NCBI RefSeq assembly: GCF_000237925.1
Contig: NC_031498.1
Span: 6,492,152 to 6,556,151 of the forward strand
Source: Schistosoma mansoni
Lineage: Eukaryota > Platyhelminthes > Trematoda > Strigeidida > Schistosomatidae
Direction of reading: 5' to 3'
Length of the DNA stretch: 64,000 bases
Shown one piece after another: positions 22,867-33,432 of the stretch. The position numbers and the translations under genes were made by a program. Each line of letters starts with the position of its first letter. The first letter of the stretch is position 1. Below the pieces are notes generated by a model. The model was not told the DNA's origin, searched no databases, and was given only the letters and a program-made list of their open reading frames with translations.

Positions 22867-23546
22867 CGCTACTAAACGTGAGAAAAGCTGACTTATTTAC
22901 TCCTGTCACCCCTGATGGAGGAGCAAAAGCCACCCACCACCGTTCTCCATCCAACCACTTTTATATGAATTATTTACAGCTATATTGATAGTCGAGTTTG
23001 CATAAAATAAACTGAGTCGTATTTAGCAATAATAATTCAATAACTTACTGTGTAAACAGATATTTACAATATTATTTAATGAAGCATCTATAATCCTTCT
23101 TAATATGAGAATACGTGTCAAACACGACTGGCAAAAATCAACTTCATATGTCAACAACACTCGAAACGAATAAGCTACTTCTCATAATACCAGACATATA
23201 CTTCAGCTTTCATTTTATTATCCTCCTAACATTTGATGTTACTCTCCTTTAAATCTAGGATTTAGGCTTTAATAAAAGGTTTACCTTATTGGGCTGTATT
23301 GAATATATAATATATAAGAAAATGATTATTCTTATCATATCTAGTTTTCAACTAATACATCGAATAAACATGTAACTTGAATTTTACGTCTATTACTTGT
23401 ACTAAGGACTGAAAGTTTTCATTTCTATTCAGGTTTCATGTATTTGATTATTTTCATAGAATAGAATCGATTCATTTTATAATGTACTTTTTTACAGCTA
23501 CATGCAAGCTAAATAAGTATAATTTAACCTAATATCAATTGACTGA
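21691..23546. other. Non-coding, with (AT)n and an RTE tip
   Basis: Apart from an (AT)n run at 22831-22863 and a short RTE 3' tip at about 22889-22962 (minus, 'ctgatggaggagcaaaagcc'), no features were recognised. Confidence 0.5.
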
Positions 23547-24000
23547 TGCTTTCAACTATGCAAATACTAAATCTCCACAAAAACCCCTTCTGATTATAAT
23601 CATATGCTCACTAGTGACTGACTTCAAGAGATAATTCCTAGAGTTCTAGTGAGAAGCAGAGACCAGTAGGGTTCAAACCACGTCTGTTGTGAGATGGGGA
23701 CTCACTGATGACAATTGGTGAACGGTTGCTCAACTTCGTGGACTGGTTGAAGTTAGACATTAACACTGTTGGATGCCGGCTTACTAGTCTATCGGTTAAG
23801 TGCTCTGGTGCGAGACTGGTAGGTCCTATGTTCAAATCTCGCGAGTGCGGGATCGTGGATGCGCACTGATGAAAAGTCCCATAGTAGGACGAAACGGCCG
23901 TCCAGTGCTTCCAAGTTTTCCACGGTGGTCTAGCTTCAAATGACTCATGCTTCCAACTATGCAAATACTAAATCTCCACAAAAACCCCTTCTGATTAATA
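23547..24000 (+). repeat. Family B element, one full tandem unit
   Basis: The block beginning 'caactatgcaaatactaaat' occurs at 23553 and again at 23954, so a complete unit of 401 bp is bounded by a repeat of its own terminal sequence. In order it contains the 3' body (23600-23770), a tRNA-like segment (about 23773-23858, with 'ggttaagtgctctgg' and a box-B-like 'gttcaaatct'), and the hammerhead (23860-23915). The core reads ATGAAAA where CTGAGGA is expected, so this ribozyme looks impaired. The partial duplication at the ends suggests a tandem or circular intermediate. Confidence 0.75.
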
Positions 24001-25197
24001 TCAATCAACAATAGAAATAACACAAAAGTTAATTAACTCGAATCATTTTTTTTCATGTTGGTATTTTCTTAATCATAATATTGTACTAATAGGTTAGAGA
24101 AAGACAGAATTGAGTGGATTATCAAAATCACTATTCACATCCATAGTAAACTGATAATCTATAAAGAAAATAATTAAAGAATCGATATTCAGGTCATATC
24201 TCCTTTGAAATGAATTTTAAATATCAAAAGCAAAAGAAATTTTAGGGCGTCATTTCTGTAATCATATATATATAACTATAAATACGTGCTTAATTATAAT
24301 TTAGTAATACATATTTTCTTTTTTTTCCGGTGACTCAATTCTACAAAAGAAAAATTATCCGATTTTCTACTTCAATTAGTTTTCTAATTTGAATCTGTTA
24401 CATCAAATTAACATTGATCTTCATATAAAATCAACTACTAAATCATAATTATACATGTATGTATAAACTAATTAAATATGAATTGAAACACTCGAAATCT
24501 AATGATATTCATCTTTTGTAAGATAATGAATGAACATGAACTCAGTTGGAGACGATCAATTTATTCTTTAACACAAAATTACGGAGTTCTTTAGTAAATT
24601 GTGAAAACCATACATTAAATACTTGGTTTGTAAATCCTCTATCAATTGTCTCAAATTTTATCGTTCATTTATTTTTCTGTTCCCATTCTCTTTGATTCGA
24701 TCTTCTCAGCCTTCTGCTGTCAGGTATTAAACTTCTGATTGGTGTTACAAACTACTTAGACCTGTCAACATAGGTAGCATACACCACAATCATCAATTTA
24801 GTGACATGTCATCATAATACAAATCATTCACCAAATACCTGATTATGTTTTGAAATTTGAGTTTAAGATTGGTAAGATAATTATTCAAACTTATATTCCT
24901 TGAGTGAGTTTTTGATCTGAAACGCGATGATTAAAATGTCTATCTTTCAGTTACAAAGCCATTTGTTCATATATATTTGAAACATTTCAAAATGAGATAT
25001 TAATGAGGTAAAATTATATAATGATTGATTTCATACACAGTTTATATTTCAACAATTTTTATTTTTAATATTTAGACAATAAACAATCAACCATCTTAAA
25101 TAATGTACTTTATCAAAATTAAATTTCAGCCTATTTCACTAATTTCATCAGAAAATAGTGTTTTTAAAATAAATATAACACTTTTTCTATCTTTTTT
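24001..25197. other. Gene-free A+T-rich stretch
   Basis: No exon, RNA gene or repeat recognised. Confidence 0.45.
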
Positions 25198-25672
25198 CCA
25201 TCTTTGCTTATAATGCTTGTGAATTAAGACAATATCGAGGCAATACGCACAGTATGCACATATGCCAATTAGAGACTGACCAGTTGCAGTCCTAAGCATC
25301 AATGGAAAGATTCAAACAAACAATACTAAGTGAATTTCAACTTCACCCCATCGCACAAGCAAGTGGCTATCAGGACGCAGTGGCCGAGTGGATTACGCAA
25401 TGGCCTTTGAAGTGAAAATTACTGGGGTTGAGTCCCAGAGTGAACATCAACTCTGAGATGCAGGTACATTCAGCTGACGAGTCCCAAACAGGACGAAACG
25501 TGCCTCCTGGATTCCATTGCTAGACACTATCCATCTTTGCTTACAATGCTTGTAAATTAAGGCAATATCGAGGCAATACGCACAGTATACATATATGCCA
25601 ATAAGAGACTGACCAGTTGAAGTCCTAAACATCAGTAGGAAGATTCAAAAAAATAATACTAAGTGAATTTAA
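25198..25672 (+). repeat. Family A (Sm-alpha-like), tandem 1.4 units
   Basis: 'ccatctttgcttataatgct' at 25198 recurs with one change at 25531, giving a unit of 333 bp present about 1.4 times in tandem. Each unit holds a tRNA-derived segment with a good box A ('tggccgagtgg', 25382) and a box-B-like 'ggttgagtcc' (25424-25440), then a hammerhead. This agrees with the published description of Sm-alpha as a schistosome repeat of about 335 bp encoding a hammerhead. Transcription by RNA polymerase III is likely from the boxes. Confidence 0.82.
25468..25516 (+). ncRNA. Hammerhead ribozyme, family A
   Basis: CTGACGA at 25474-25480, stem II GTCC/GGAC, then GAAA. The cleavage triplet is CTC, which is allowed by NUH but differs from the family's GTC. 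The second pair of the tiny stem III is lost. Stem I pairs CAG with CTG plus weaker pairs. Core boxes are intact; activity is uncertain. Confidence 0.6.
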
Positions 25673-26149
25673 TTTTTTTTCTAAGTTTAATGTGCGATGT
25701 ACATATTGATAACGATTGCATGTTTGCTAGTTTTAATGTACTTTCGTCATGAAATCTTGTCAGTGTTTATTTTTTGAAATCATGATAGATGTTTACTTAT
25801 ATCAAGTAGTCTTTTATTTATTAAACCGTTCCTGTCACTTGTTTTAACATCTGTCCTAAAAACAGTAACTAGTCATGTTTAATTTTGTACAAAAATTATA
25901 ATAAATATGATGGATAGTGTAGTGGTCATTGATATTGTACTTAACAAACTGTAAAAATACTTATTAAACGATATGTCACAATACTGCATAGCTCAAATCA
26001 TATAATTTTTATATGAACGAACCAATTACACTTTAAATATCTAATGCAAACAATTAATACAAACCTTATAGTGTAGATATGGTTACTTATTAACTGAAGA
26101 GTAAATTATGTCAGTCAATTACTAATCATTATTGTAGTTTTTATAGCGT
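25673..26149. other. A+T-rich non-coding stretch
   Basis: No exon, RNA gene or recognised repeat was seen here. Confidence 0.4.
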
Positions 26150-26441
26150 TGAGATCATGAGTCAATTGAAGCTAGACCACCAAAGAAAACCTGGAAGTAC
26201 TGGACTGACGTTTCGTCCTATTGTGGGACTTCTCAGCAGTGCGCATCCACGATACTGTCTCTCGAGATTCGAACCCAGGACCTACCAGTCTCGCGGCAGA
26301 GCACTTAACCGAGTCCCATAATAGGACGAAACGGCCGTGTAGTGCTTCCAGGTTTTCCATGGTGGTCTAGCTTCAATTCACTCATGATCTCAACTCTATA
26401 AAGTGACTAAAATCTCCACAAAACCGCTTCTGATTGTTGTA
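26150..26441. repeat. Family B fold-back element, second copy
   Basis: It has the same architecture and the same internal switch ('ttaaccgagtcccataat') as 20330-20585, and shares the variant 'caccaaagaaaacctgg'. The right end continues into 'aaatctccacaaaaccgc'. The minus-arm core reads CTGAGAA, so the ribozyme is probably dead. Confidence 0.78.
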
Positions 26442-26758
26442 TTTACTTTACCTATTGAATTTTAGTAAACATAGATATTTGAGAATCTCTTCTAGAACAT
26501 AGTAGAAGATAATATTTACTGCTCACAAAGCCTAATTGAAACATCCAACAATTTGAAATTATGAAGTGATAATCATTAAAATATTCTCAATTTAAACAAA
26601 TTTATCAGGTTCTTTTCATAAACAAAACAGATCAAATGGTTTGATATTTATCTAATAAATGCATCATTTTACAGTTGTGTTCAACTAGGACTTCAATACA
26701 AGTTGTAATATAAGATAGCATCTTTTTGTTTGTATAGTTGTTTATATCATTTATTGAT

Positions 26759-27006
26759 TTAGAAGGGGTTTTTTGGAGATTTCAGTATTTTCATAGTTCA
26801 GATCATGAGTCAATCGAAGCTAGACCACCATGGAAAACCTAGAAGTACTAGACAGCCGTTTCGTCCTGGGTCCGAATTTCGCGAGGCGAGATCGTGGATG
26901 CTCACTCCTGAAGAGCTCCACAATAGGACGAAACGGCTTTCCAGTGCTTCCAGGTTTTCCATGGTGGTCCAGCTTCAATTGACTCATGATTTCAACTATG
27001 AAAATT
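26759..27006. repeat. Family B fold-back element, different junction
   Basis: A minus arm (26759 to about 26868, up to 'gccgtttcgtcctgg') is followed by a plus arm that begins within the tRNA-like part ('gtccgaatttcgcgagg') and runs through a hammerhead region to 'ttcaactatgaaaa'. The plus core reads CTGAAGA...GAAA with triplet TTC and one mismatch in stem I. The switch point differs from the other two fold-backs. Confidence 0.7.
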
Positions 27007-29849
27007 AATTTATTTACTTTTTCAACAAAAAAAGGAAAAATTGCCTTTCATGTCATTTCCTGACATTTTATATTATAATATTTCTTTTCACTCAAAATAT
27101 CTGTCACTAAATAATACAAAGTTGAATAGATGTGTGAATGTAAAATGTATTTTTTCTGTTTACCGGTAAATAATTCTAACCACTATAAAATATGAGTGAG
27201 TGTCTCTGAGATGCTACAAAAGATTTGTAGCTCAGGGGGATGATTTGGGTGAAGTTTTGTTCTTTGAGCTGAATGGTTTGATTGTGAAGCATACATCGTT
27301 GTTCTGAAAGACATTATCAGCACAAACTTCAAGTAGTGTTCGAATTTCCTCACATATGACTCAGAGTTTGTCCTGTACAATTATATTAAGCTTTATATTT
27401 TCCTATTAGTAAATATTATGGTAAAATTGTTTATACTGATACTTCAACGTTTATTGTCGATAAAACAATTGAAATTCAACAGTCCGTAGAGTAATCCTAA
27501 CTAATATCATGTTACCTGATTACTCAATGTTCCCATCAAGTTGGATAAACAGACACTGTAGTGGGCTTTTTTGATGTCACATAGTTAGAAACGACTGATA
27601 CCAACCCTTGTAACTAGATCTAGGTTGACACTAATCAGCAAAATCTTTCTTCAGTCTTGAAGGAGCTGCTATTCCCTATTAGTTGCAATTTAGCAACTTA
27701 ATCAGAAACCTAACCATTAGACTAACTGTACTGCAACTTACCATCTATATTACTGATATATTTACACTATTAATTCATTAACTAGTTACTAGTGTCATGT
27801 TAATTTAATTCTAAATACTGACCAAATCCTATCGGTTCATTTTAATCTAATGGATGTAAGCCACAATTTACAATATAGATATAATATAATTGGCATGACA
27901 GATAATTCACATATCAAGAATTATATGTTTGAGCATGGTTTTCCATACTGAAGTTAACTAAAATAAAATGTATTCTATTGGATTTATTCAACCTTAATGA
28001 AGAATGAAACTGAAAATCTTTTCTTTATTAAATTTATTCATAAAAATCGCTAGAGAATGCAAATTACTGAAAGCAGTAAATATGGATATAAAATTTTATT
28101 TATCGGCATACAATTAATTTCTTTTTTGGATATTCCTTTACCTTTCCATCATATATAAGTTTAAAGCGAACCTTTAATCGTACGAAACCAAGCCATATCT
28201 CTAAAAGAATTAAACAATTTATTCTTTCACTCTCCCTTTTCGTCCGTATTTGTTCATAATAGAAGCAAACATAAACACAGTAAACAGTAATGTTCCTTTT
28301 TTTGTTGGTCTTTTTGCATTTCTCTTTTATCATACACTCTTGTTATCTCATCAATTTTATAGGTAGGTAATTCAATCATATTTATTATTTGTAACTATAA
28401 ACAGTGACAGAAAATATTTATGGTAGAAGATAAAAACAAAAGAGAATGTAATGAGTAAAATTGGGTTAAAATCAGTTGGTACATATAAATATAGTTATAA
28501 TTGACAAGCTAAGAAAATGAATCAAAATGTGTTGTATAGATCGTGTGTTGTGTAATATCACTATTACTTGGATAGGAAGTGTACTTAGATTAAAACATCT
28601 TTTAGCTTTTGATCTTAAGATGAATTTATGCCATTCTAGTATAGTCAACCTGTTTTATATATTGGGAATTACGAATGATCATTATACTATATTGTGAATT
28701 GGCTAAGATAACAAAGTATTTGTATTTTATCTTAATCAAGTGTTCGCTGCATAATCTAAGGAGTAAGATTTATAGAGGATCATAGATCTTCACTGATGAC
28801 ATATATCAAAGCCTTAGCTACGATTCAGTCTGTATACGTTTTTATGAAGCCCTTCAGTTAACTTATTTAACAGTGTCATCTAAACAGTACACATTTGTAT
28901 ATTTTGTTTTATTAATATATCTGTATGAACGTGTATGCTTGATCACGTGTTACGACCTACACATATATCCTTCTCACTAGCTTAACTGTTAGTTGATTTA
29001 TTCGCTCGATGGATCATTCTTTTACCTTTATTATATCTATGTTTCATAAATCTTATCAGTTCATTCGTCTCTTAATTAACTCGCTCGTATTCACCTGCGT
29101 TCGCGTTCCTACTTGTATTCGCTTTAAGTCCTTGTGATCTATGCTGTACAACAGTAAAATGAAGACAACTCTTCGTGTTTCCTTCTGAAATTTGTGTATG
29201 TTGGGATTTATCTAATAAGGGTTAACACGACGCGTGATATACAAATGGTTCGTAAAACACTCGAAGATATTCCAGTATAACAGAAAGCAACTACGTCCTA
29301 GTTTTCTGTTTTTATCTAGCTGAAGTCAATATGCAATGAAATACCTCATCCTCAAATCGCAGGGAACATACATTAAAGTTATCAATAAGACGTACAAGTT
29401 CAGAAAAACCACATATCATAATAAAAACAAATTTTAAATTTAAAAAAATGAAAGCTTCAGCAAACAACCAAACTATTCATCTAGTCAAACTCACTGCCCA
29501 CATATCTTTTTTCGGATTGCTCTAATATAATGTATATATATATACATTTTATTAGAGAACAATTAGAAGGCTTTTGTATTCTTCCTAGAGTTCGCTATAA
29601 ATCTTCATGTATATCAAACTATTACCAGTTAAAACATATTTTTAAACCAATCACACGCGTATTCACTCTATACATATGATTTTTCTGATAAAATGTCAAT
29701 AAAGTAAGAACCCTGTTTTTATTTCTACTTCAGTCTAACTAGGGTACTATTTCTTTTCAGGTCTCGTGAATTGTCAAAGGAACTCAATCGTAAATAAATT
29801 TAAGCCTTGATAATGATTAAAATAAGTACAAATAAACTTAATTCATTTG
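27007..29849. other. Gene-free A+T-rich stretch
   Basis: No exon, RNA gene or repeat family recognised over about 2.8 kb. The small open frames at 27183-27380 and 28100-28333 show no domain. Confidence 0.45.
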
Positions 29850-29882
29850 ATGGTAAGCAAAGATGTTTAGTGGCTAGCAGTG

Positions 29883-29931
29883 GAATCGAGGACGCATGTT
29901 TCGTCCTGTTTGGGACTCGTCAGCTGGATGT
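29883..29931 (-). ncRNA. Hammerhead ribozyme, family A, core intact
   Basis: On the minus strand: CTGACGA, stem II GTCC/GGAC, GAAA, stem III A-U and C-G with loop ATGC, and cleavage triplet GTC. Stem I pairs CATCCAG with CTCGATT, with one internal mismatch. All catalytic boxes are present. Confidence 0.68.
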
Positions 29932-30410
29932 ACCTGCATCTCAGAGTTGATGTTCACTCTGGGACTCAACCCCAGTAACTTTCGCTTCAAAGGCCACTGC
30001 GTAATCCACTCGGCCACTGCGTCCTGATAGCCACTTGCTTGTGCAATGGGGTGAAGTTGAAATTCACTTAGTATTGTTTGTTTGGATCTTCCCATTGATG
30101 TTTAGGACTGCAACTGGTCAGTCTCTAATTGGCATATGTGTATACTGTGCGTATTGCCTCGATATTGCCTTAATTCACAAGCATGGTAAGCAAAGATGGA
30201 TAATGGCTAGTAGTGGAATCCAGGATTCGCGTTTCTTCCTATCAATGGGAAAATCCAAACAAACAATACTAAGTGAATTTCAACTTCACCCCATTGCACA
30301 AGCAAGTGGCTATCAGGACGCAGTGGCCGAGTGGATTACGCAGTGGCCTTTGAAGCGAAAGTTACTGGGGTTGAGTCCCAGAGTGAACATCAACTCTGAG
30401 ATGCAGGTAC

Positions 30411-30460
30411 ACTCAGCTGACGAGTCCCAAACAGGACGAAACGTGCTTCCTGGATTCCAT
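30411..30460 (+). ncRNA. Hammerhead ribozyme, family A
   Basis: CTGACGA at 30417-30423, stem II GTCC/GGAC, GAAA at 30438-30441, triplet TTC. The outer pair of stem III is lost and stem I has one mismatch. The core is intact, with reduced helices. Confidence 0.58.
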
Positions 30461-30618
30461 TGCTAGACACTATCCATCTTTGCTTACAATGCTTGTAAAT
30501 TAAGGCAATATCGAGGCAATACGCACAGTATACATATATGCCAATAAGAGACTGACCAGTTGCAGTCCTAAAAACATCAAAAGGAATATCCAAACAAACA
30601 ATACTAAGTAAATTTTAA

Positions 30619-31485
30619 TTCATTTTAGATTTACAGGATCATTTCTCAGTCCAGTGCGTGACAATAAACAAGTAAAACGAAGCATTAGTTCTGAACAAAT
30701 ATCTCCCTTTGAAGACTTGTATTACCATAAGAGTCACCTGGATTATCAAGTTAATTTAATTTCCACCATGTCAAACAATCCCTCTTTCTATAATGAGAGT
30801 TAATTTTGACCAAAAAAATTTTATTAGTTCTTATTTGAATCTTCCAAATGAATTAAAATGAATTTTTTCCTCATGGCTGCTTTTTATTTCTTTTTCCTAT
30901 TTAGTTTCGATTGTTTACTGCTTACATTCGTGATTTCAGTAATTATGCTTCTTATCAAAACATAGTTTTTATAAATTAGAATGACCTAAAATCTAAGTAT
31001 CCTGTCGAATATTGTAATTTGCAATTTTATAATCAGGAAGTTCTGAAGAACTCTCAGGAAGAAAAGCATGTAGTAATATTAGCAATAATTGAAACAAGGC
31101 TAGTAGAAAATTCATTACTTTTTAAATGTTGCCGTGATAAGGAGATATATTTAAAATTTTTAAATGGAGTTCATGATACGACTAAAATTAATAAGACAAT
31201 CAAACCCACAGACTCATGCATATTACAAACTATGTAGGATACCGTACCCAGTTGAACAAAATAATATATTCTGTCGAATATCATCGAAAGTTATGAGTAA
31301 GCAAACAAGTCAAAGTATTCAGTCGAATGTAGTCAAAACCCCAGGGTACACATACTTCAGTTAGATATTAGATCTTATTAGAAGGAATGTTGAGTTATTG
31401 ACAAATCATTTACTAGAATGAGTGTCAGTCATAAAAATGTGTAAAAACTGTTGGTAAAGTATTTAACTGGAAAGTATTGCACAGG
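30619..31485. other. Non-coding stretch
   Basis: Two overlapping short open frames (31019-31364) have no recognisable domain; no repeat was recognised. Confidence 0.4.
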
Positions 31486-31552
31486 ATATAGTTGGATGGA
31501 GAATGGTAGTGGTCAGCCTATGCTCCTCCACTAGGGGTAACAGGAGTAAGTA
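31486..31552 (+). mobile_element. Short RTE 3' tip, plus strand
   Basis: 'gttggatggagaatggtag' through 'gtaacaggagtaagta' is the reverse-complement counterpart of the RTE 3' end at 14800-14860. Only the last approximately 65 bases are present. Confidence 0.55.
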
Positions 31553-31599
31553 CTACGTGAATGAAATACATAGCTAAACAGTGAGTTAGCTTTTGTCAC

Positions 31600-31935
31600 G
31601 TCCTATAGCTCGTTGAAACACCATGTGACTAAATCGAAAATCAGAACACCGACCTATATGACCGTGTCCATGTGCTAAACCAATGATATGTCAACCATTA
31701 TGAGCAGCCTTAAGTCAATTCTGTGCCCTTATTGATCACCTGCATATTAACGTCTCGCCCACTCAGTTCACAACAAAAATACCGGTCTCCTCTGTGTGAA
31801 TCGTATATTTCTGACATGTTTAGTTTATATACAAGCAGATCAGACCGCATCACACCATAATATGAAAAATAATGATTACCCAGGATCGAGTCAAAAGTGA
31901 CTGAGTGTTCTCCGTTCGGATATAATAATATGACT
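31600..31935. repeat. Dispersed repeat, possibly LTR-derived
   Basis: It shares 'agtttatatacaa', 'gatcagaccgcatcacac' and 'gtcaaaagtgact' in the same order with 61740-62100. No coding part is attached. A solo LTR of a fluke Gypsy- or BEL-type element is possible, but I cannot confirm the family. It is old and clearly diverged between the two copies. Confidence 0.4.
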
Positions 31936-32801
31936 AATCTTCAACTGGTGAAATTAATGTGTCATTAACTACACTATTAATTCTTGATGGTCTAGTTTGT
32001 TTTTATGTTTCAGTTTGTACATTATTCCATGTATAATAATAAGAAAGTCATCAATCACCAAAGTGTATTTTAACCGAACATCTACCATGAACTGAATATA
32101 TTTTGTCTTCGATTGCATGTTATTGTTCAGATATTGTTTTCAATGACATTAATTTAAGTGATATTAAAATATAACATTAAGGTTTGATATTCATTGACTA
32201 GAGTAGTTAATGATATATTTGGAAGCGATGGCTTTTATTCATAACTCATTTCTAAAACAAACGATGAAGATAGAAGCGGTATGCATTTTTAATTGATTAT
32301 AACCAACCAGCCAATCATAAATCTTTTATTAAAATTTAGAATAAATGCCTCAAGCATACAGTTGTTGAGATTCTCGAAATTGTAGCATATCATCGTCTTC
32401 TATAATACGTCAGTAATCACATGGGTTATAAGTCTAACTTATAAACATTTTCTGTTATCACTCTACTACCTGATGTTTTGATTTGCAGCTCTATGTATGG
32501 TAACGAAATGGATAAGTGAACGTTATGTTAGTGGCGTAAGAAATAGGATGATTATTATACATTCAGTTGACAAACGAACATAAAACATAGATTCTATGAA
32601 ATCCTATACAAACCCACATAACCTAACGTTTCCAATATTTTAACAATATAATAACCGAATTTTTTATAACCATCCTATCAACTATATGACACGAAATTAA
32701 TAAAGTATCTTTACATTGGCTTTTCTTTCATAAGTGATTAGTAATCAGTTTCGTTTATAGGAGTTTATTTAGGGTCATATGAATTATCTATTTTGTTGAG
32801 T
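31936..32801. other. A+T-rich non-coding stretch
   Basis: No exon, RNA gene or recognised repeat was seen here. Confidence 0.4.
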
Positions 32802-33004
32802 AATAACGGTAGTTCGCATCCACGATCCCGCCTCGCGAGATTCAAACCCAGGACCTACCAGTCTCGCGCCATAGCGCTTAACCAATAGACCACTGAGCCG
32901 GCATCCAACTGTGTTAATGTCTAACTTCAACCAATCCACGAAGTTTGAGCAACCGTTCACCAATTGTCTTCAGTGAGTTGTCATCTCCACAATAACGGTA
33001 GTTC
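32802..33004 (-). repeat. Partial family B element with 14-bp target-site duplication
   Basis: A 175-bp piece of family B (tRNA-like segment plus 3' body, no hammerhead) is bounded by AATAACGGTAGTTC at 32802-32815 and again at 32991-33004. The tRNA-like part is well preserved ('gattcaaacccaggacc', 'ccactgagccggcatcc'). A perfect 14-bp duplication indicates a fairly recent insertion by target-primed retrotransposition. Confidence 0.8.
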
Positions 33005-33159
33005 TTTATTTGCTGCATCTATCAAATCCATTTGTTATTGAATACCAATAAATTAAAATTCCATTACCCTAATTGATTTAATTTGTGTAACTATTATTCC
33101 TTATAAATCATTATAATTTTAAACTGCTTCAAGCCGAAAAAGAAACCATTTATTAAATT

Positions 33160-33432
33160 AAATTCACTTGGTTTTGTTTGTTTGTATCTTTCCATTGATG
33201 CTTAGGACTGCAATTGATCAGTCTCTTATTGGCATATGTGCATCCTGTGAGGATTGCCTCAATATTACCTTAAGTCACAAGCTTTTTAAGCAAAGACGAA
33301 TAGTAGCTAGCAGTGGAATTCAGGACGCCCGTTTCGTCTTATTTGTGACTCGTCAGCTGAATGTACCTGCACCCCAGAGTTGATGTTCACTGCGGGACTC
33401 GAACCTAATACCGTTCGCTTGAAAATTGTTTA
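33160..33432 (-). repeat. Family A element
   Basis: It runs from 'aattcacttggttttgtttg' to 'ctaataccgttcgcttgaaa' and covers most of a unit, with the usual tRNA-like and hammerhead parts. The ribozyme is well preserved. Confidence 0.78.
33315..33368 (-). ncRNA. Hammerhead ribozyme, family A, core intact
   Basis: On the minus strand: ATTCAG, CTGACGA, stem II of GTC/GAC with a loosened loop, GAAA, stem III A-U and C-G with loop GGGC, triplet GTC, then CTGAAT. Stem I is a perfect 6-bp match. This is the best-preserved family A ribozyme in the window. Confidence 0.75.

Larger units (their letters stand above)
29850..30618. repeat. Family A inverted pair, both units near full length
   Basis: 29850 to about 30240 is a minus-oriented unit that continues into a second partial unit. 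From about 30242 ('aatgggaaaatccaaac') the sequence continues as a plus-oriented unit to 30618. The tRNA-like segments ('agtggccgagtggattacgc' on the plus copy) and hammerhead regions are well kept on both sides. The arms are closely similar and form a palindrome of about 0.75 kb. Confidence 0.8.

Noticed and set aside
25380-25445. tRNA gene in the 25.4-kb repeat
   Set aside because: Box A and a box-B-like sequence are present, but no complete cloverleaf or acceptor stem is evident; it is the tRNA-derived head of a repeat.
29874-30593. Frames of 67-143 codons at 29874-30593 and similar ones at 25447, 20355 and 26172
   Set aside because: They are translations of the hammerhead repeats; identical peptide pieces recur on opposite strands because the copies are inverted.
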